Shown here in pieces: positions 25,378-33,121 of a DNA stretch of 64,000 nt. A program made the translations under genes and the position numbers. This DNA comes from Pedobacter cryoconitis (GTDB lineage Bacteria; Bacteroidota; Bacteroidia; Sphingobacteriales; Sphingobacteriaceae). The notes under the pieces were generated by a model. It was not told the DNA's origin. It was given only the letters and a program-made list of their open reading frames with translations, and searched no databases. Within the stretch, counting starts at the first letter, position 1; every line of letters starts with the position of its first letter. The DNA is taken from the NCBI RefSeq assembly GCF_014200595.1, contig NZ_JACHCG010000001.1:1922001-1986000 (forward strand). The letters run 5' to 3'.

Positions 25378-26331
25378 ATGAACCGAATAGACCGTCTTTC
25401 TGCTATCCTAATTCAATTACAATCACGCAGAACTGTGAGGGCCAGGGATATTGCAGATCGCTACCGGATTAGTTTAAGAACTGTCTACAGAGATATCAGC
25501 TCTTTGGAAGAGGCCGGAATCCCCATTATAGGAGAATCCGGAATAGGTTATTCCCTGGAAGAAGGTTACCGGTTACCGCCGGTTATGTTTACGCGCGAAG
25601 AAGCCACAGCCTTGATTACCGCAGAAAAATTAGTAGCTCAATTCACCGAGCCAACACATACCAGTTTATTTTCTTATGCATTAGACAAGATCAGAGCTGT
25701 ACTTGAACCTGGTGATAAAGATTACCTGAGCCATATGGAAGGTAAAATAGAGATCGTGCAGCATACTTTCCTTCAGGAAGGTGTAACGCAGGATGACATT
25801 TTGAAAATTATACTGGCTGGACTTGGAGCTCACCTGGTGATGAAGATGAATTACTTTACACATGCCAGGCAAGAGGAAACAAAACGTACCATTGAGCCCG
25901 TAGGCATATTTTATGTAAATCGTTACTGGCATTTGTTTGCTTTTTGCCGGGAGAAAAATGATTACAGGGATTTTAGATTTGACCGGATTAAACAAATCTC
26001 CTTAACTGAGATCAAATTTAAAACCCAGCATCCCACATTAAAGAGTCTGCTGAACGCGCAATATGCAGCTACAAAACTAGAAGAAGTGACTTTGCTTGTT
26101 TCACAGCAGGGTGCATTACAAATCAGCGATTCAAAGTACTATTTTGGTTATGTATCAGAGCGCAATGCAGCCGCTGGAATTGAAATGGACTTTTTAACCA
26201 TGTCTATTGAAGGGTTCGCACGCTGGTATATCTCGATTGCTGATTATGCAACGATCCTTCATTCCGATAGCTTAAAAAATAGTGTAAAATCATTGTTTGC
26301 TTCCTTCGCTGAGACCGTGAAAACTATTTAA
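25378..26331 (+). CDS. WYL-domain transcriptional regulator (YafY type)
   Basis: 317 residues. Residues 1-65 are an HTH_11/DeoR-like helix-turn-helix (RLSAILIQLQSRRTVRARDI, ISLRTVYRDISSLEEAGIPI). Residues about 140-225 form a WYL domain (TIEPVGIFYVNRYWHLFAFC, DYRDFRFDRI), and a WCX-like C-terminal region follows. WYL domains sense nucleotides, DNA ends or small ligands. It follows the EHN hydrolase and precedes the second hydrolase; a TGACA-N6-TGTCA inverted repeat in the following spacer may be its operator. Confidence 0.9.
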   Translation: MNRIDRLSAILIQLQSRRTVRARDIADRYRISLRTVYRDISSLEEAGIPIIGESGIGYSLEEGYRLPPVMFTREEATALITAEKLVAQFTEPTHTSLFSYALDKIRAVLEPGDKDYLSHMEGKIEIVQHTFLQEGVTQDDILKIILAGLGAHLVMKMNYFTHARQEETKRTIEPVGIFYVNRYWHLFAFCREKNDYRDFRFDRIKQISLTEIKFKTQHPTLKSLLNAQYAATKLEEVTLLVSQQGALQISDSKYYFGYVSERNAAAGIEMDFLTMSIEGFARWYISIADYATILHSDSLKNSVKSLFASFAETVKTI

Positions 26332-26339
26332 AAACTTGC

Positions 26340-26355
26340 TGACACAAGGCTGTCA
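26340..26355. promoter_or_regulatory. Candidate operator TGACA-N6-TGTCA
   Basis: A perfect 5-bp inverted repeat with a 6-bp spacer (26340-26344 and 26351-26355), between the WYL regulator and the hydrolase gene it may control, 47 nt before the hydrolase start. A second small repeat, AAGG and CCTT, overlaps it. Confidence 0.4.
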
Positions 26356-26401
26356 CACCTTGAATGTTTCTTTGCAGTGTTAAAATTAAAAGAAACACAA
26401 G

Positions 26402-27328
26402 ATGAAAACAGCACTAAACGCTACCTGGAATCAAGACGCAATCAAAGATGAAGAACTGGTTAAATTAGTTCCAGGATTTACAAATAAAAATGCAATTGTT
26501 AACGGCATTAATATTCACTATGTTGAAGGAGGACAGGGGCAACCACTAGTCTTAATTCCAGGATGGCCTCAAACCTGGTGGGCATTTCATAAAATGATGC
26601 CTGCCTTAGCGGAGAAATTTCATGTGATCGTTGTTGACATGAGAGGGATGGGCAGCAGTGATAAACCAGAAACTGGTTATGATAAAAAAACGATGGCTAA
26701 AGATATCTTTGAGCTCGTTCAGCAATTAGGGTATGACGAAGTGAATATCGGCGGACATGATATCGGAGCTCAGGTCGCTTTTAGTTTTGCAGCTAATCAT
26801 CCTGAAGCAACGACTAAACTTATTATTCTGGATACACCACATCCTAATGCAGGTATGTATTATATCCCACTGATCCCATCTCAAAATAACTCTTTAACTA
26901 GTGATCAGCCTCAAAATCATCTATGGTGGATGGCATTTAACCAGGTAAAAGGTTTACCAGAGGAACTTTTAATTGGCAGGTCACACTTAGTTCATAATTA
27001 CATTTTTAAGTATGCCTCGGTAGATGAAAGTGCGATTAGCGCGTTTGACCGTGCGGTTTATCTCGCGGCTTATGACAATGCAGACGGTATTCGTGCAGGT
27101 AACGGATGGTATCAGACTTTTGCGCAGGATATTGAAGACAATAAGGAGTATGCAGCGTTAATGGTGCCCGTAATTGGTATTGGTGGAAGCGGTTATGAAT
27201 TACTGCAAAGAGAATTACCTCCATTTGCAGTTGATTTGCAAGTGGTAAAAGTTGAAGGAAGCGGACATTTTATTATGGAAGAAAATCCTGAAGAAACTAC
27301 AGCATTGATACTGGGATTTTTAAAATAA
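26402..27328 (+). CDS. Alpha/beta hydrolase, soluble epoxide hydrolase-like (paralogue)
   Basis: 308 residues. Same family and clearly homologous along its length to the enzyme at 22675-23553: DEELVKLVPGF, NGINIHYVEGGQGQPLVLIP, GWPQTWW, DMRGMGSSDKPE, Asp nucleophile Asp120 in GHDIGAQ, LDTPHPNAGMY, and catalytic His in GSGHFIMEENPE. It has an insertion of about 10 residues after the LDTPHP block compared with its paralogue. The Asp nucleophile suggests epoxide hydrolase or dehalogenase activity. Preceded by a candidate operator and followed by a hairpin and an MFS exporter. Confidence 0.88.
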   Translation: MKTALNATWNQDAIKDEELVKLVPGFTNKNAIVNGINIHYVEGGQGQPLVLIPGWPQTWWAFHKMMPALAEKFHVIVVDMRGMGSSDKPETGYDKKTMAKDIFELVQQLGYDEVNIGGHDIGAQVAFSFAANHPEATTKLIILDTPHPNAGMYYIPLIPSQNNSLTSDQPQNHLWWMAFNQVKGLPEELLIGRSHLVHNYIFKYASVDESAISAFDRAVYLAAYDNADGIRAGNGWYQTFAQDIEDNKEYAALMVPVIGIGGSGYELLQRELPPFAVDLQVVKVEGSGHFIMEENPEETTALILGFLK

Positions 27329-27336
27329 ACAGGTTA

Positions 27337-27368
27337 AGCAACGCTTTCTCTTTGGAGGAAGGGTTGCT
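27337..27368 (+). terminator. Hairpin between hydrolase and MFS genes
   Basis: AGCAACGCTTTC (27337-27348) pairs with GGAAGGGTTGCT (27357-27368) with one mismatch and one wobble; 8-nt loop. The T content after it is modest, so it may be a weak terminator or an mRNA processing/stability hairpin. Confidence 0.5.
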
Positions 27369-27417
27369 TTGCTACCGATCTCAAAACACTTTAAACCACA
27401 AACATTAATTGATTCAA

Positions 27418-28629
27418 ATGGCTTCAAAAAAAGATACCGCGATGGTATTTATTTTGGTGACTCTCCTTATAGATTTTACCGGATTCGGAATTATTATTCC
27501 TGTTTTGCCCAAACTAATCCAAAACCTGACTGGTGGAAATATCAGTGTTGCCGCAGATTATGGTGGATATTTAATGGCTGCTTATGCGCTGGCTCAATTC
27601 ATATTTTCACCTATTCTCGGTGGGTTAAGTGATAAATTTGGAAGACGCCCAATATTATTGATCTCTTTATTTGGCTTAGGTATAGATTATATTTTTCTTT
27701 CTTTTGCGCCCTCCATATTTTGGTTGTTTGCCGGGCGCATTTTAGCAGGTGTTGCAGGTGCGAGTGTCAGTACTGCACTTGCTTATATTGCTGATATTTC
27801 TGAACCTGCACAAAAGTCCAGAAATTTCGGACTGGTTGGTGCCGTTTTTGGCATTGGTTTTATCCTAGGCCCGGTTGTCGGCGGACTCTTTAGCACCCTT
27901 GGTTTAAGAGCCCCTTTTATGGTTGCTGCCGGATTAGCGCTGGTCAACTGGTTATACGGTTATTTTTTATTGCCAGAATCTTTAGCTGAAGTCAACAAAA
28001 GAGATTTTTCATGGAAAAGGGCGAATCCAGCAGGTGCATTTGTAAATATTGCTAAATATCCGGCAATCATCGGATTACTGATCACGATGTTCTTACTTTA
28101 TATCGCTAACCATTCGGTCAATTCTAATTGGTCTTATTATGTAATTGAAAAACTCAAGTGGGATTCAACGATGATAGGGTATTCATTAGGACTGGCAGGG
28201 CTGGTGCTTGCACTTGTGCAAGGTGTATTAATCAGGTTTATTGTTTCTGAAAACCATCAAAAGCTGGCCATTTATTCTGGTCTTCTCTTATACAGTATAG
28301 TGTTCATTTGTTTTGCATTTGCAGCTAACGGTGCATGGATTATGCTTTTTATTTTACCTTACGGACTGGCAGGAATTGGTGGCCCGGCTATGCAGAGTTT
28401 AATCTCAAATCAAGTGGCTCCGAATTCTCAGGGAGAGTTACAAGGGATCATTACTGGTTTGCAAAGTCTGGCCGCAATCATTGGCCCCTGGGTGATCAGC
28501 CATATCTTTGTGTATTTCATCAGATCGTCTGCTCCTGTATATTTTCCGGGTGCGCCCTTTATTTTTAGTGCTGTTTTAACCCTGACCGGTTTAGTCATTG
28601 CCTTGAAGACTATCCGGAAATATTATTAA
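27418..28629 (+). CDS. MFS transporter, TetA-like (TCR/Tet family)
   Basis: 403 residues from ATG 27418; the longer frame needs a TTG. Twelve membrane helices. The MFS motif A is visible between helices 2 and 3 as GGLSDKFGRRP, and the first helix has LIDFTGFGIIIPVLP, typical of the TetA/TCR drug:H+ antiporter group. Helix 5 has GPVVGG-like sequence (FILGPVVGGLFSTLG). Probably exports a drug or toxic organic compound; its place after three epoxide-hydrolase genes suggests a shared detoxification role, which is an inference. Confidence 0.9.
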   Translation: MASKKDTAMVFILVTLLIDFTGFGIIIPVLPKLIQNLTGGNISVAADYGGYLMAAYALAQFIFSPILGGLSDKFGRRPILLISLFGLGIDYIFLSFAPSIFWLFAGRILAGVAGASVSTALAYIADISEPAQKSRNFGLVGAVFGIGFILGPVVGGLFSTLGLRAPFMVAAGLALVNWLYGYFLLPESLAEVNKRDFSWKRANPAGAFVNIAKYPAIIGLLITMFLLYIANHSVNSNWSYYVIEKLKWDSTMIGYSLGLAGLVLALVQGVLIRFIVSENHQKLAIYSGLLLYSIVFICFAFAANGAWIMLFILPYGLAGIGGPAMQSLISNQVAPNSQGELQGIITGLQSLAAIIGPWVISHIFVYFIRSSAPVYFPGAPFIFSAVLTLTGLVIALKTIRKYY

Positions 28630-28715
28630 TGTTTTTTTGGTTACAGAATTGACCGGAATGGATACATAACAGGCAGGGGATGAGCTTACATTTGTTGTAG
28701 ATAAACGAACAAAAG

Positions 28716-29042
28716 ATGACTAAAGTAAATAAACCAGGAGGTTTGGAAACAACGACTTTCAAGCTTGTAAAAGATAAAAGCTACCAGGATTTTATAGCCG
28801 CAAATGCCGATGTAGATGCATGGCTGAAGAAACAACCAGGATTTCAGTCCAGACATATTGCGCAACAGCGGGACGGAACCATAATTGATGCGCTGACTTG
28901 GGATTCCGAACGGGATGGCAATACAGCAATGCACCGTTTGATGAGCGAGCTCGCAGACTCGCCCGTACATGATATCATTGATCAGGGAACAGTTTCCTGG
29001 AATATGTATCCCATTTATCACCAGATCCGGAACGCTGAATAA
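28716..29042 (+). CDS. Small ABM-like (dimeric alpha+beta barrel) protein
   Basis: 108 residues. FKLVKDKSYQDFIAANADVD, AWLKKQPGFQSRHIAQQRDG and ALTWDSERDGNTAMHRLM fit the ferredoxin-like alpha+beta barrel of antibiotic biosynthesis monooxygenase-like proteins, where the motif (W-L-x-x-Q-P-G-F-x-S-R) is common. No catalytic residue can be assigned. Immediately upstream of an AraC regulator on the same strand, with an inverted repeat between. Confidence 0.7.
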   Translation: MTKVNKPGGLETTTFKLVKDKSYQDFIAANADVDAWLKKQPGFQSRHIAQQRDGTIIDALTWDSERDGNTAMHRLMSELADSPVHDIIDQGTVSWNMYPIYHQIRNAE

Positions 29043-29054
29043 ATTATTAACTTC

Positions 29055-29082
29055 GCATGGAACAGAACGCTTCTTTCCATGC
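29055..29082. repeat. 8-bp inverted repeat between ABM-like and AraC genes
   Basis: GCATGGAA (29055-29062) and TTCCATGC (29075-29082), perfect, 12-nt loop. It ends 13 nt before the AraC start. Not T-rich afterwards, so an operator or structured leader is as likely as a terminator. Confidence 0.45.
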
Positions 29083-29094
29083 TAATTTCATCTC

Positions 29095-30033
29095 ATGACA
29101 AAGGAAAATCCACAGCCAGTTAATTTCCAAAGTATATCGGCACTTCTTACGGCGCTGGGTTTGGATAAGCCGTTACACCCTTTAATTGCGCTGGTAAACT
29201 ATAAAGATATCAAAGTAGATACTGCTGAAGTAGGTAAGGGTTATATACTTAATTTTTTTAAGATCTCTTTTAAGGAACATTTTGCAGGACAAATCAGGTA
29301 TGGACAGGGACATTATGACTTTGAGGAGGGTGGGCTGTCATTCACGGCACCAAATCAACTGATTGCTGCGGCAAGTGAGGAGAAAGATTACAGTGGTTAT
29401 ACTTTATTATTTCACCCGGATTTTATAAGGAATTATCCTTTGGGCAAGCAGATTGCCAAATATGGTTTCTTTTCCTATTCGGTAGCTGAGGCCTTGTATT
29501 TGTCTGATAAGGAGAAAAAAATAATCTTCTCAGTTTTTGATAACATCGCAATGGAACTGGATACTAATATTGATCATTTTAGCCAGGATGTGCTGATCTC
29601 GCAGATTGAGGTACTGCTTAACTATAGCAATCGTTTTTACGGCCGGCAGTTTATCACCAGGAAAATAGTGCATCATGATCTTATTGCTGAAATGGAAGCT
29701 TATTTACTGGATATTTTCAGTATGGATAAACCTCTTGTAAATGGTTTGCCTGCTGTGATTGAGATTGCAAATTATCTGAAGGTTTCTCCACGGTATTTAA
29801 ATGATATGCTGCGTTCTTTAACAGGGCAAACTACGCAGCAGCATATTCATAATAAGCTGATTGATAAGGCAAAGGATATACTCAGTACAAGTCAGCTTAC
29901 AGTTGCAGAGATTGCTTATAGTCTGGGTTTTGAGCATCCCCAATCATTCAGCAGACTCTTTAAAACTAAGGTCAAAGTTTCCCCGCTTGAATTCAGACAG
30001 TCTTTTGTGTTGATGCGGCCGTTGAAAGTGTGA
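29095..30033 (+). CDS. AraC-family transcriptional regulator
   Basis: 312 residues. N-terminal ligand/dimer region (about 20-180) of the Bacteroidota type with HYDFEEGGLSFTAPNQLI, then the C-terminal double helix-turn-helix (about 215-305): VIEIANYLKVSPRYLNDMLR and VAEIAYSLGFEHPQSFSRLF, with the canonical P-x-E-F-R end (SPLEFRQSF). It is a paralogue of the regulator at 45308-46201 (both have a YF-Y/E-AL-L and L-Y/L-N-Y/R-F-Y-R/K-Q-F-I pattern in mid-protein). Target not evident; neighbours are the ABM-like gene and a ketopantoate-reductase-like gene. Confidence 0.92.
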   Translation: MTKENPQPVNFQSISALLTALGLDKPLHPLIALVNYKDIKVDTAEVGKGYILNFFKISFKEHFAGQIRYGQGHYDFEEGGLSFTAPNQLIAAASEEKDYSGYTLLFHPDFIRNYPLGKQIAKYGFFSYSVAEALYLSDKEKKIIFSVFDNIAMELDTNIDHFSQDVLISQIEVLLNYSNRFYGRQFITRKIVHHDLIAEMEAYLLDIFSMDKPLVNGLPAVIEIANYLKVSPRYLNDMLRSLTGQTTQQHIHNKLIDKAKDILSTSQLTVAEIAYSLGFEHPQSFSRLFKTKVKVSPLEFRQSFVLMRPLKV

Positions 30034-30155
30034 TTTCAGAAGCAAAATACAATCTCTGGAAAGCTATTGAAGAATGGGAATTGCTGCTGGACAAAAAATC
30101 ATTGCTTACCAGAGTTCAAGAACAAAAATCTCTGAGAGAGGCTAAGGGTTTGTAA
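30030..30155 (+). pseudogene. Possible short ORF or gene remnant
   Basis: A 41-codon frame beginning at a GTG that overlaps the AraC stop, reading EAKYNLWKAIEEWELLLDKK, then SLLTRVQEQKSLREAKGL and TAA. The amphipathic, charged helix composition is protein-like. It could be a small coupled gene or the C-terminal remains of a lost gene. No family recognised. Confidence 0.3.
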
Positions 30156-30185
30156 TACAATTTTATATAAAATAATAGAAACGAT

Positions 30186-31136
30186 ATGGAAGCAATGAAT
30201 ACGGAGAGCCTGGCTAAAGCTATATATATTATTGGGAATGGTGTCATTGCAAAAGCTTTAGCAGTCGCTTTAAGTGGAAAAGGTAAGGACGTAATTATAA
30301 TCAGGGGGAGTGTTGACGGTCAACCTGATTATACGGAAAATATGGAGGTAGAAGTGGAAGGCGGTACTTTGCAGGCCGGAATAACTATAAGCTCTTTGAG
30401 TAATTATACCGCACTTGATGGTATGATATTGTTAACGAACAAATCCTTTGGAAATGAGAAATTGGCTGAAAAGCTTAAATCAAAGGCAAAGAATACACCG
30501 ATAGTTTTTCTTCAGAATGGATTACATATTGAAGATAGCTTTATTAAGCTGGGTTTTACTGAATTGTACAGATGTGTATTATTGGCAACGAGCCAGTCCG
30601 TATCTGCGCATAAAGTAAGATTCAGACTTGTTGCACCTTCACCGGTTGGTTTAATTAAAGGATCAAATGAAGTTCTGCATCACCTTGTTAATGAATTGAA
30701 TACCGCTGTATTTTCTTTTAGGGAAGAACCAGATATTCAGAAAGTAATCTGGAAAAAAGTAATCAGCAATTGTGTGTTTAACTCCATCTGTCCTTTACTG
30801 GAAATCGATAATGGTGTTTTTCATCGCAATGAAGCTGCATTGGAAATTGCAAAAACAGTAATTAATGAATGTATAGCTGTGGCAAATGAAAATGGTATTG
30901 ATTTAACCATGGATGAAGTACTGCAAAATGTAATTGCTATCAGTAAAATGTCTGATGGACAGAAAATATCAACGTATCAGGACATCTTAAATAAACGGGA
31001 AACAGAGATTGAAACACTGAATTTTGCAGTAGCAAAGGTTTCGCTGCTTACAGGTAAAAATCTTGTTCCTGTAACGGCTTTGTTAGGGGAACTGACCAGG
31101 ATTAAATCGGGATTGTCCAGAATAGACCGGGTTTAG
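30186..31136 (+). CDS. Ketopantoate reductase PanE/ApbA-family protein
   Basis: 316 residues. N-terminal Rossmann domain with YIIGNGVIAKALAVALSG (G-x-G-x-x-A) and LTNKSFGNEKLAEKL plus the PIVFLQNGL segment of the family. The C-terminal domain has the active-site type block WKKVISNCVFNSICPLLE and QDILNKRETEIETLNFAVAK. The family reduces 2-dehydropantoate to pantoate with NADPH in coenzyme A synthesis, but many members act on other substrates; placement here, away from pan genes and among regulators, favours a paralogue of unknown specificity. Confidence 0.82.
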   Translation: MEAMNTESLAKAIYIIGNGVIAKALAVALSGKGKDVIIIRGSVDGQPDYTENMEVEVEGGTLQAGITISSLSNYTALDGMILLTNKSFGNEKLAEKLKSKAKNTPIVFLQNGLHIEDSFIKLGFTELYRCVLLATSQSVSAHKVRFRLVAPSPVGLIKGSNEVLHHLVNELNTAVFSFREEPDIQKVIWKKVISNCVFNSICPLLEIDNGVFHRNEAALEIAKTVINECIAVANENGIDLTMDEVLQNVIAISKMSDGQKISTYQDILNKRETEIETLNFAVAKVSLLTGKNLVPVTALLGELTRIKSGLSRIDRV

Positions 31137-31157
31137 TTATTTGTTAAACTAATTTAA

Positions 31158-31265
31158 TTTTTAGTTGACATCAATGGAGAAACAAGAGAAGGCTTCGACT
31201 ATTTTGAATTTAATGAGAATTATCAAATTACACGCCTGGTAAGTTTCTTTGGGCCGTTGGGATAA
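31158..31265 (+). pseudogene. C-terminal remnant of an NTF2-like/SnoaL-like protein
   Basis: A 35-codon frame without a start codon reads GETREGFDYFEFNENYQITR and LVSFFGPLG before TAA at 31263. D-x-x-E-F-x-x-x-x-x-I-x-x-L-x-x-F-F-G-P-L is the classic last strand pair of NTF2/SnoaL-like proteins. The rest of the gene is missing. In related genomes such genes often sit beside Crp- or AraC-type regulators; here a Crp gene follows directly. Confidence 0.55.
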
Positions 31266-31287
31266 AGCTTTAAGAGCCGTACATTTG
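31257..31287 (+). promoter_or_regulatory. Promoter of the Crp/Fnr-family gene
   Basis: TTG (31257-31259), 20-bp spacer, TACATTTG (31280-31287); the ATG is 18 nt further on. The -33 element overlaps the last codons of the NTF2-like remnant. Confidence 0.6.
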
Positions 31288-31305
31288 AATTCAATCTGCT
31301 AAAAA

Positions 31306-31881
31306 ATGTACGAGCTCTTTTTTGAAAACCTGGCGAAACATATCAAACTTGAAAATTCAGAAATGCTATTGATCCAGCAGAAGCTCAAATCAAAAAAGCT
31401 AAAGAAAAATGAGAGTTTGCTTAACACTGGTGAGGTCTGTAAACATATTTATTTTGTAAATAAAGGAAGTTTACGCATGTTTCATCATACTGAGGATGGG
31501 GCGGAACATAATATTCTCTTTTGTCCGGAGGATTGGTGGTGTGCAGATCTAAGTAGTTTTGCATCAGGTCAAAAGTCATTTTACGCGATCGCTGCACTAG
31601 AAGAGGGTACTGAAGTGGTTTTTCTGACACATGAAGCATTGGAAAATCTATATATAACGGTTCCAAAACTCGAAAGATTCTTTCGGATATTATATCAAAA
31701 TGGCTTTAGCTCTTATCAAAGACGGATTACCAAAATCCTTTCAAAGCCAGCCCATGAGCGTTACAGGATTTTCAAGAAACAGTATCCGGGGTTAGAGCAG
31801 CGGATTGCTCAAAAACAAATTGCTTCTTATCTGGGGATTACCCCGGTTTTTCTGAGTATGATCAGGAGGGAGAAGAAATAA
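31306..31881 (+). CDS. Crp/Fnr-family transcriptional regulator
   Basis: 191 residues. Residues about 15-125 form a cyclic-nucleotide-binding-type beta barrel (KKNESLLNTGEVCKHIYFVN, KGSLRMFH, LFCPEDWWCADLSSF), and residues 140-190 a helix-turn-helix (RIAQKQIASYLGITPVFLSM). No cysteine set for an Fe-S cluster, and no clear cAMP phosphate cassette, so the ligand is unknown. Such short Bacteroidota Crp-like proteins usually control one neighbouring gene; that neighbour here is only an NTF2-like remnant. Confidence 0.88.
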   Translation: MYELFFENLAKHIKLENSEMLLIQQKLKSKKLKKNESLLNTGEVCKHIYFVNKGSLRMFHHTEDGAEHNILFCPEDWWCADLSSFASGQKSFYAIAALEEGTEVVFLTHEALENLYITVPKLERFFRILYQNGFSSYQRRITKILSKPAHERYRIFKKQYPGLEQRIAQKQIASYLGITPVFLSMIRREKK

Positions 31882-31903
31882 CTACGCCGGCAAATGTTGA
31901 TGT

Positions 31904-31927
31904 GGGCGAAATTATTATTCGCCCTTT
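31904..31927. terminator. Hairpin after the Crp-family gene
   Basis: GGGCGAA (31904-31910) and TTCGCCC (31918-31924) with a 7-nt loop, followed by TTT. It overlaps the truncated end of the metallophosphatase remnant on the other strand. Confidence 0.55.
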
Positions 31928-32046
31928 CCGCGGTCAATCAAGTCTCCTACAGCAATGAAGTATTATTTTTCTTTATTCCAGTGCTTTAACAACTCCGAAA
32001 AAGTAAAAAAACAACCGTGAATATCTCCAATAATCAAATAGTCCAT
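31904..32046 (-). pseudogene. N-terminal remnant of an ApaH/PP2A-like metallophosphatase
   Basis: On the minus strand ATG at 32046 begins DYLIIGDIHGCFFTFSELLK, HWNKEK, an in-frame TAA, then YFIAVGDLIDRG and stops at about 31904. GDIHG and GDLIDRG are the first two metal-binding motifs of calcineurin-like serine/threonine phosphatases and diadenosine tetraphosphatases. The rest, including G-N-H-E and later histidines, is absent. Starts 1 nt after the stop of the 274-aa gene, so it was once the second gene of that operon. Confidence 0.7.
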
Positions 32047-32047
32047 T

Positions 32048-32872
32048 TTATGATCTTGCTTTTGGTATCCGCAATATCTCTTCCTTGAATTCTTTGGTCA
32101 AAATTGGATATAAGTCTTCAAATTCCCAAAGCCGCATCGGTGTAATTTGAATGTACTCAACCGGATACCATATTTTCACATAATTCCTGATTGCCGTTTT
32201 TGCTTTTTCAAGCTCACCCGTTAACAAGAAAAGCCTTGCGGCATGCAGGTGATTGTCTCCATTGGTTAATTCTTCTGCATACTTTTCATAATATGCTAAA
32301 CTTTCGTCTGTATTTCCTTCTTCAAACATAAAACTAAGCAAATATTCTGCTCCTTTAACGCTGTCATGTGTTAATTTAGGTTTGTATTTTTTTAATTGTG
32401 CAATAAAGCCGGTCATTTCTTTCCCATCCTTAATAACTTTAAGTGGTGCGGGATCAATTGTCAGGTTCTTTTTCCCCTTAAGTTTTGCCAGATGCTGACT
32501 CACCTGGTGTTTATAGGTATTAAAGCGATAATCTTCCAAATCTGATTGTTTCTTTTCAGCCAGGTATGTTTTGTAGAAGTTTTCTGCTCTTTTTTGATGA
32601 TTACTTATAATGGCCGCGCTTGTATAAGCAAAGAAGTGTTCAGATAAGATGTTTCCTGCGTACCATTGTTCATCAAATGGTAAAGCCTTTTCATCATTTA
32701 CCATCGCTAACTCATAATTGCTGCTGAAGTAGTTAAATTCTGCTAAAACAATAGCTTTTTGCGGTTCAAATTCTTTTATTTCTGCAAGCTGCGCTAACCC
32801 GGACTCTATTTGTCCGCTTCTTAAAGTATCCAGTATGTCCCTTAGTTTCTTCGGTATTTTAACAATGTCCAT
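32048..32872 (-). CDS. Hypothetical TPR-like helical protein
   Basis: 274 residues, soluble, almost entirely alpha-helical, with pairs of helices suggesting degenerate tetratricopeptide repeats (LRDILDTLRSGQIESGLAQL, AEYLLSFMFEEGNTDESLAYYEKYAEEL, and AARLFLLTGELEKAKTAIRN as landmarks). No enzymatic motif. It ends one base before the start of a broken metallophosphatase gene, which suggests the two once acted together. The upstream region carries a 21-bp tandem repeat. Function unknown. Confidence 0.65.
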   Translation of the reverse strand: MDIVKIPKKLRDILDTLRSGQIESGLAQLAEIKEFEPQKAIVLAEFNYFSSNYELAMVNDEKALPFDEQWYAGNILSEHFFAYTSAAIISNHQKRAENFYKTYLAEKKQSDLEDYRFNTYKHQVSQHLAKLKGKKNLTIDPAPLKVIKDGKEMTGFIAQLKKYKPKLTHDSVKGAEYLLSFMFEEGNTDESLAYYEKYAEELTNGDNHLHAARLFLLTGELEKAKTAIRNYVKIWYPVEYIQITPMRLWEFEDLYPILTKEFKEEILRIPKARS

Positions 32873-32938
32873 AAAATAACTGCTATTTCTTCATGAGATA
32901 AATAATTCACGCAATATATCAATAAATACGGATTGAAT

Positions 32939-33001
32939 AAAAGCTAATACAGATAGCACAAAAGATAATACACATTGAATAAAAGATAATACAGATTGAA
33001 C
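32939..33001. repeat. Three tandem 21-bp repeats
   Basis: Units start at 32939, 32960 and 32981, each with the form AAAAGNTAATACANATNGNAN; units 2 and 3 are nearly identical. A degenerate fourth unit (about 13 of 21 positions) precedes them at 32918-32938. The 21-bp period equals two helical turns. Located between divergent genes, 67 bp from the 274-aa gene start and 120 bp from the HmuY-like gene. Confidence 0.8.
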
Positions 33002-33121
33002 AAATATTTACAGAAGTCTTTATATAGGTTTGCGGCACATTAATTAGAATCGTTTTAAATAGCGAACTAAATCCTGTATAACAACCTCAAAAGAGGCATT
33101 ATTCACCACACAAAACACAAT

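Noticed and set aside
30186..31136. Call of this gene as authentic panE for coenzyme A synthesis.
   Set aside because: No pan genes nearby and the family has many non-pantoate members, so only the family name is given.
32939..33001. Short CRISPR-like array from the 21-bp repeats.
   Set aside because: Units are adjacent with no spacers and no cas genes are present.
33025..33032. TAGGTTTG as the promoter of the HmuY-like operon.
   Set aside because: A good -7 match, but no TTG/TTTG within 17-23 bp; plausible only if an activator is used.
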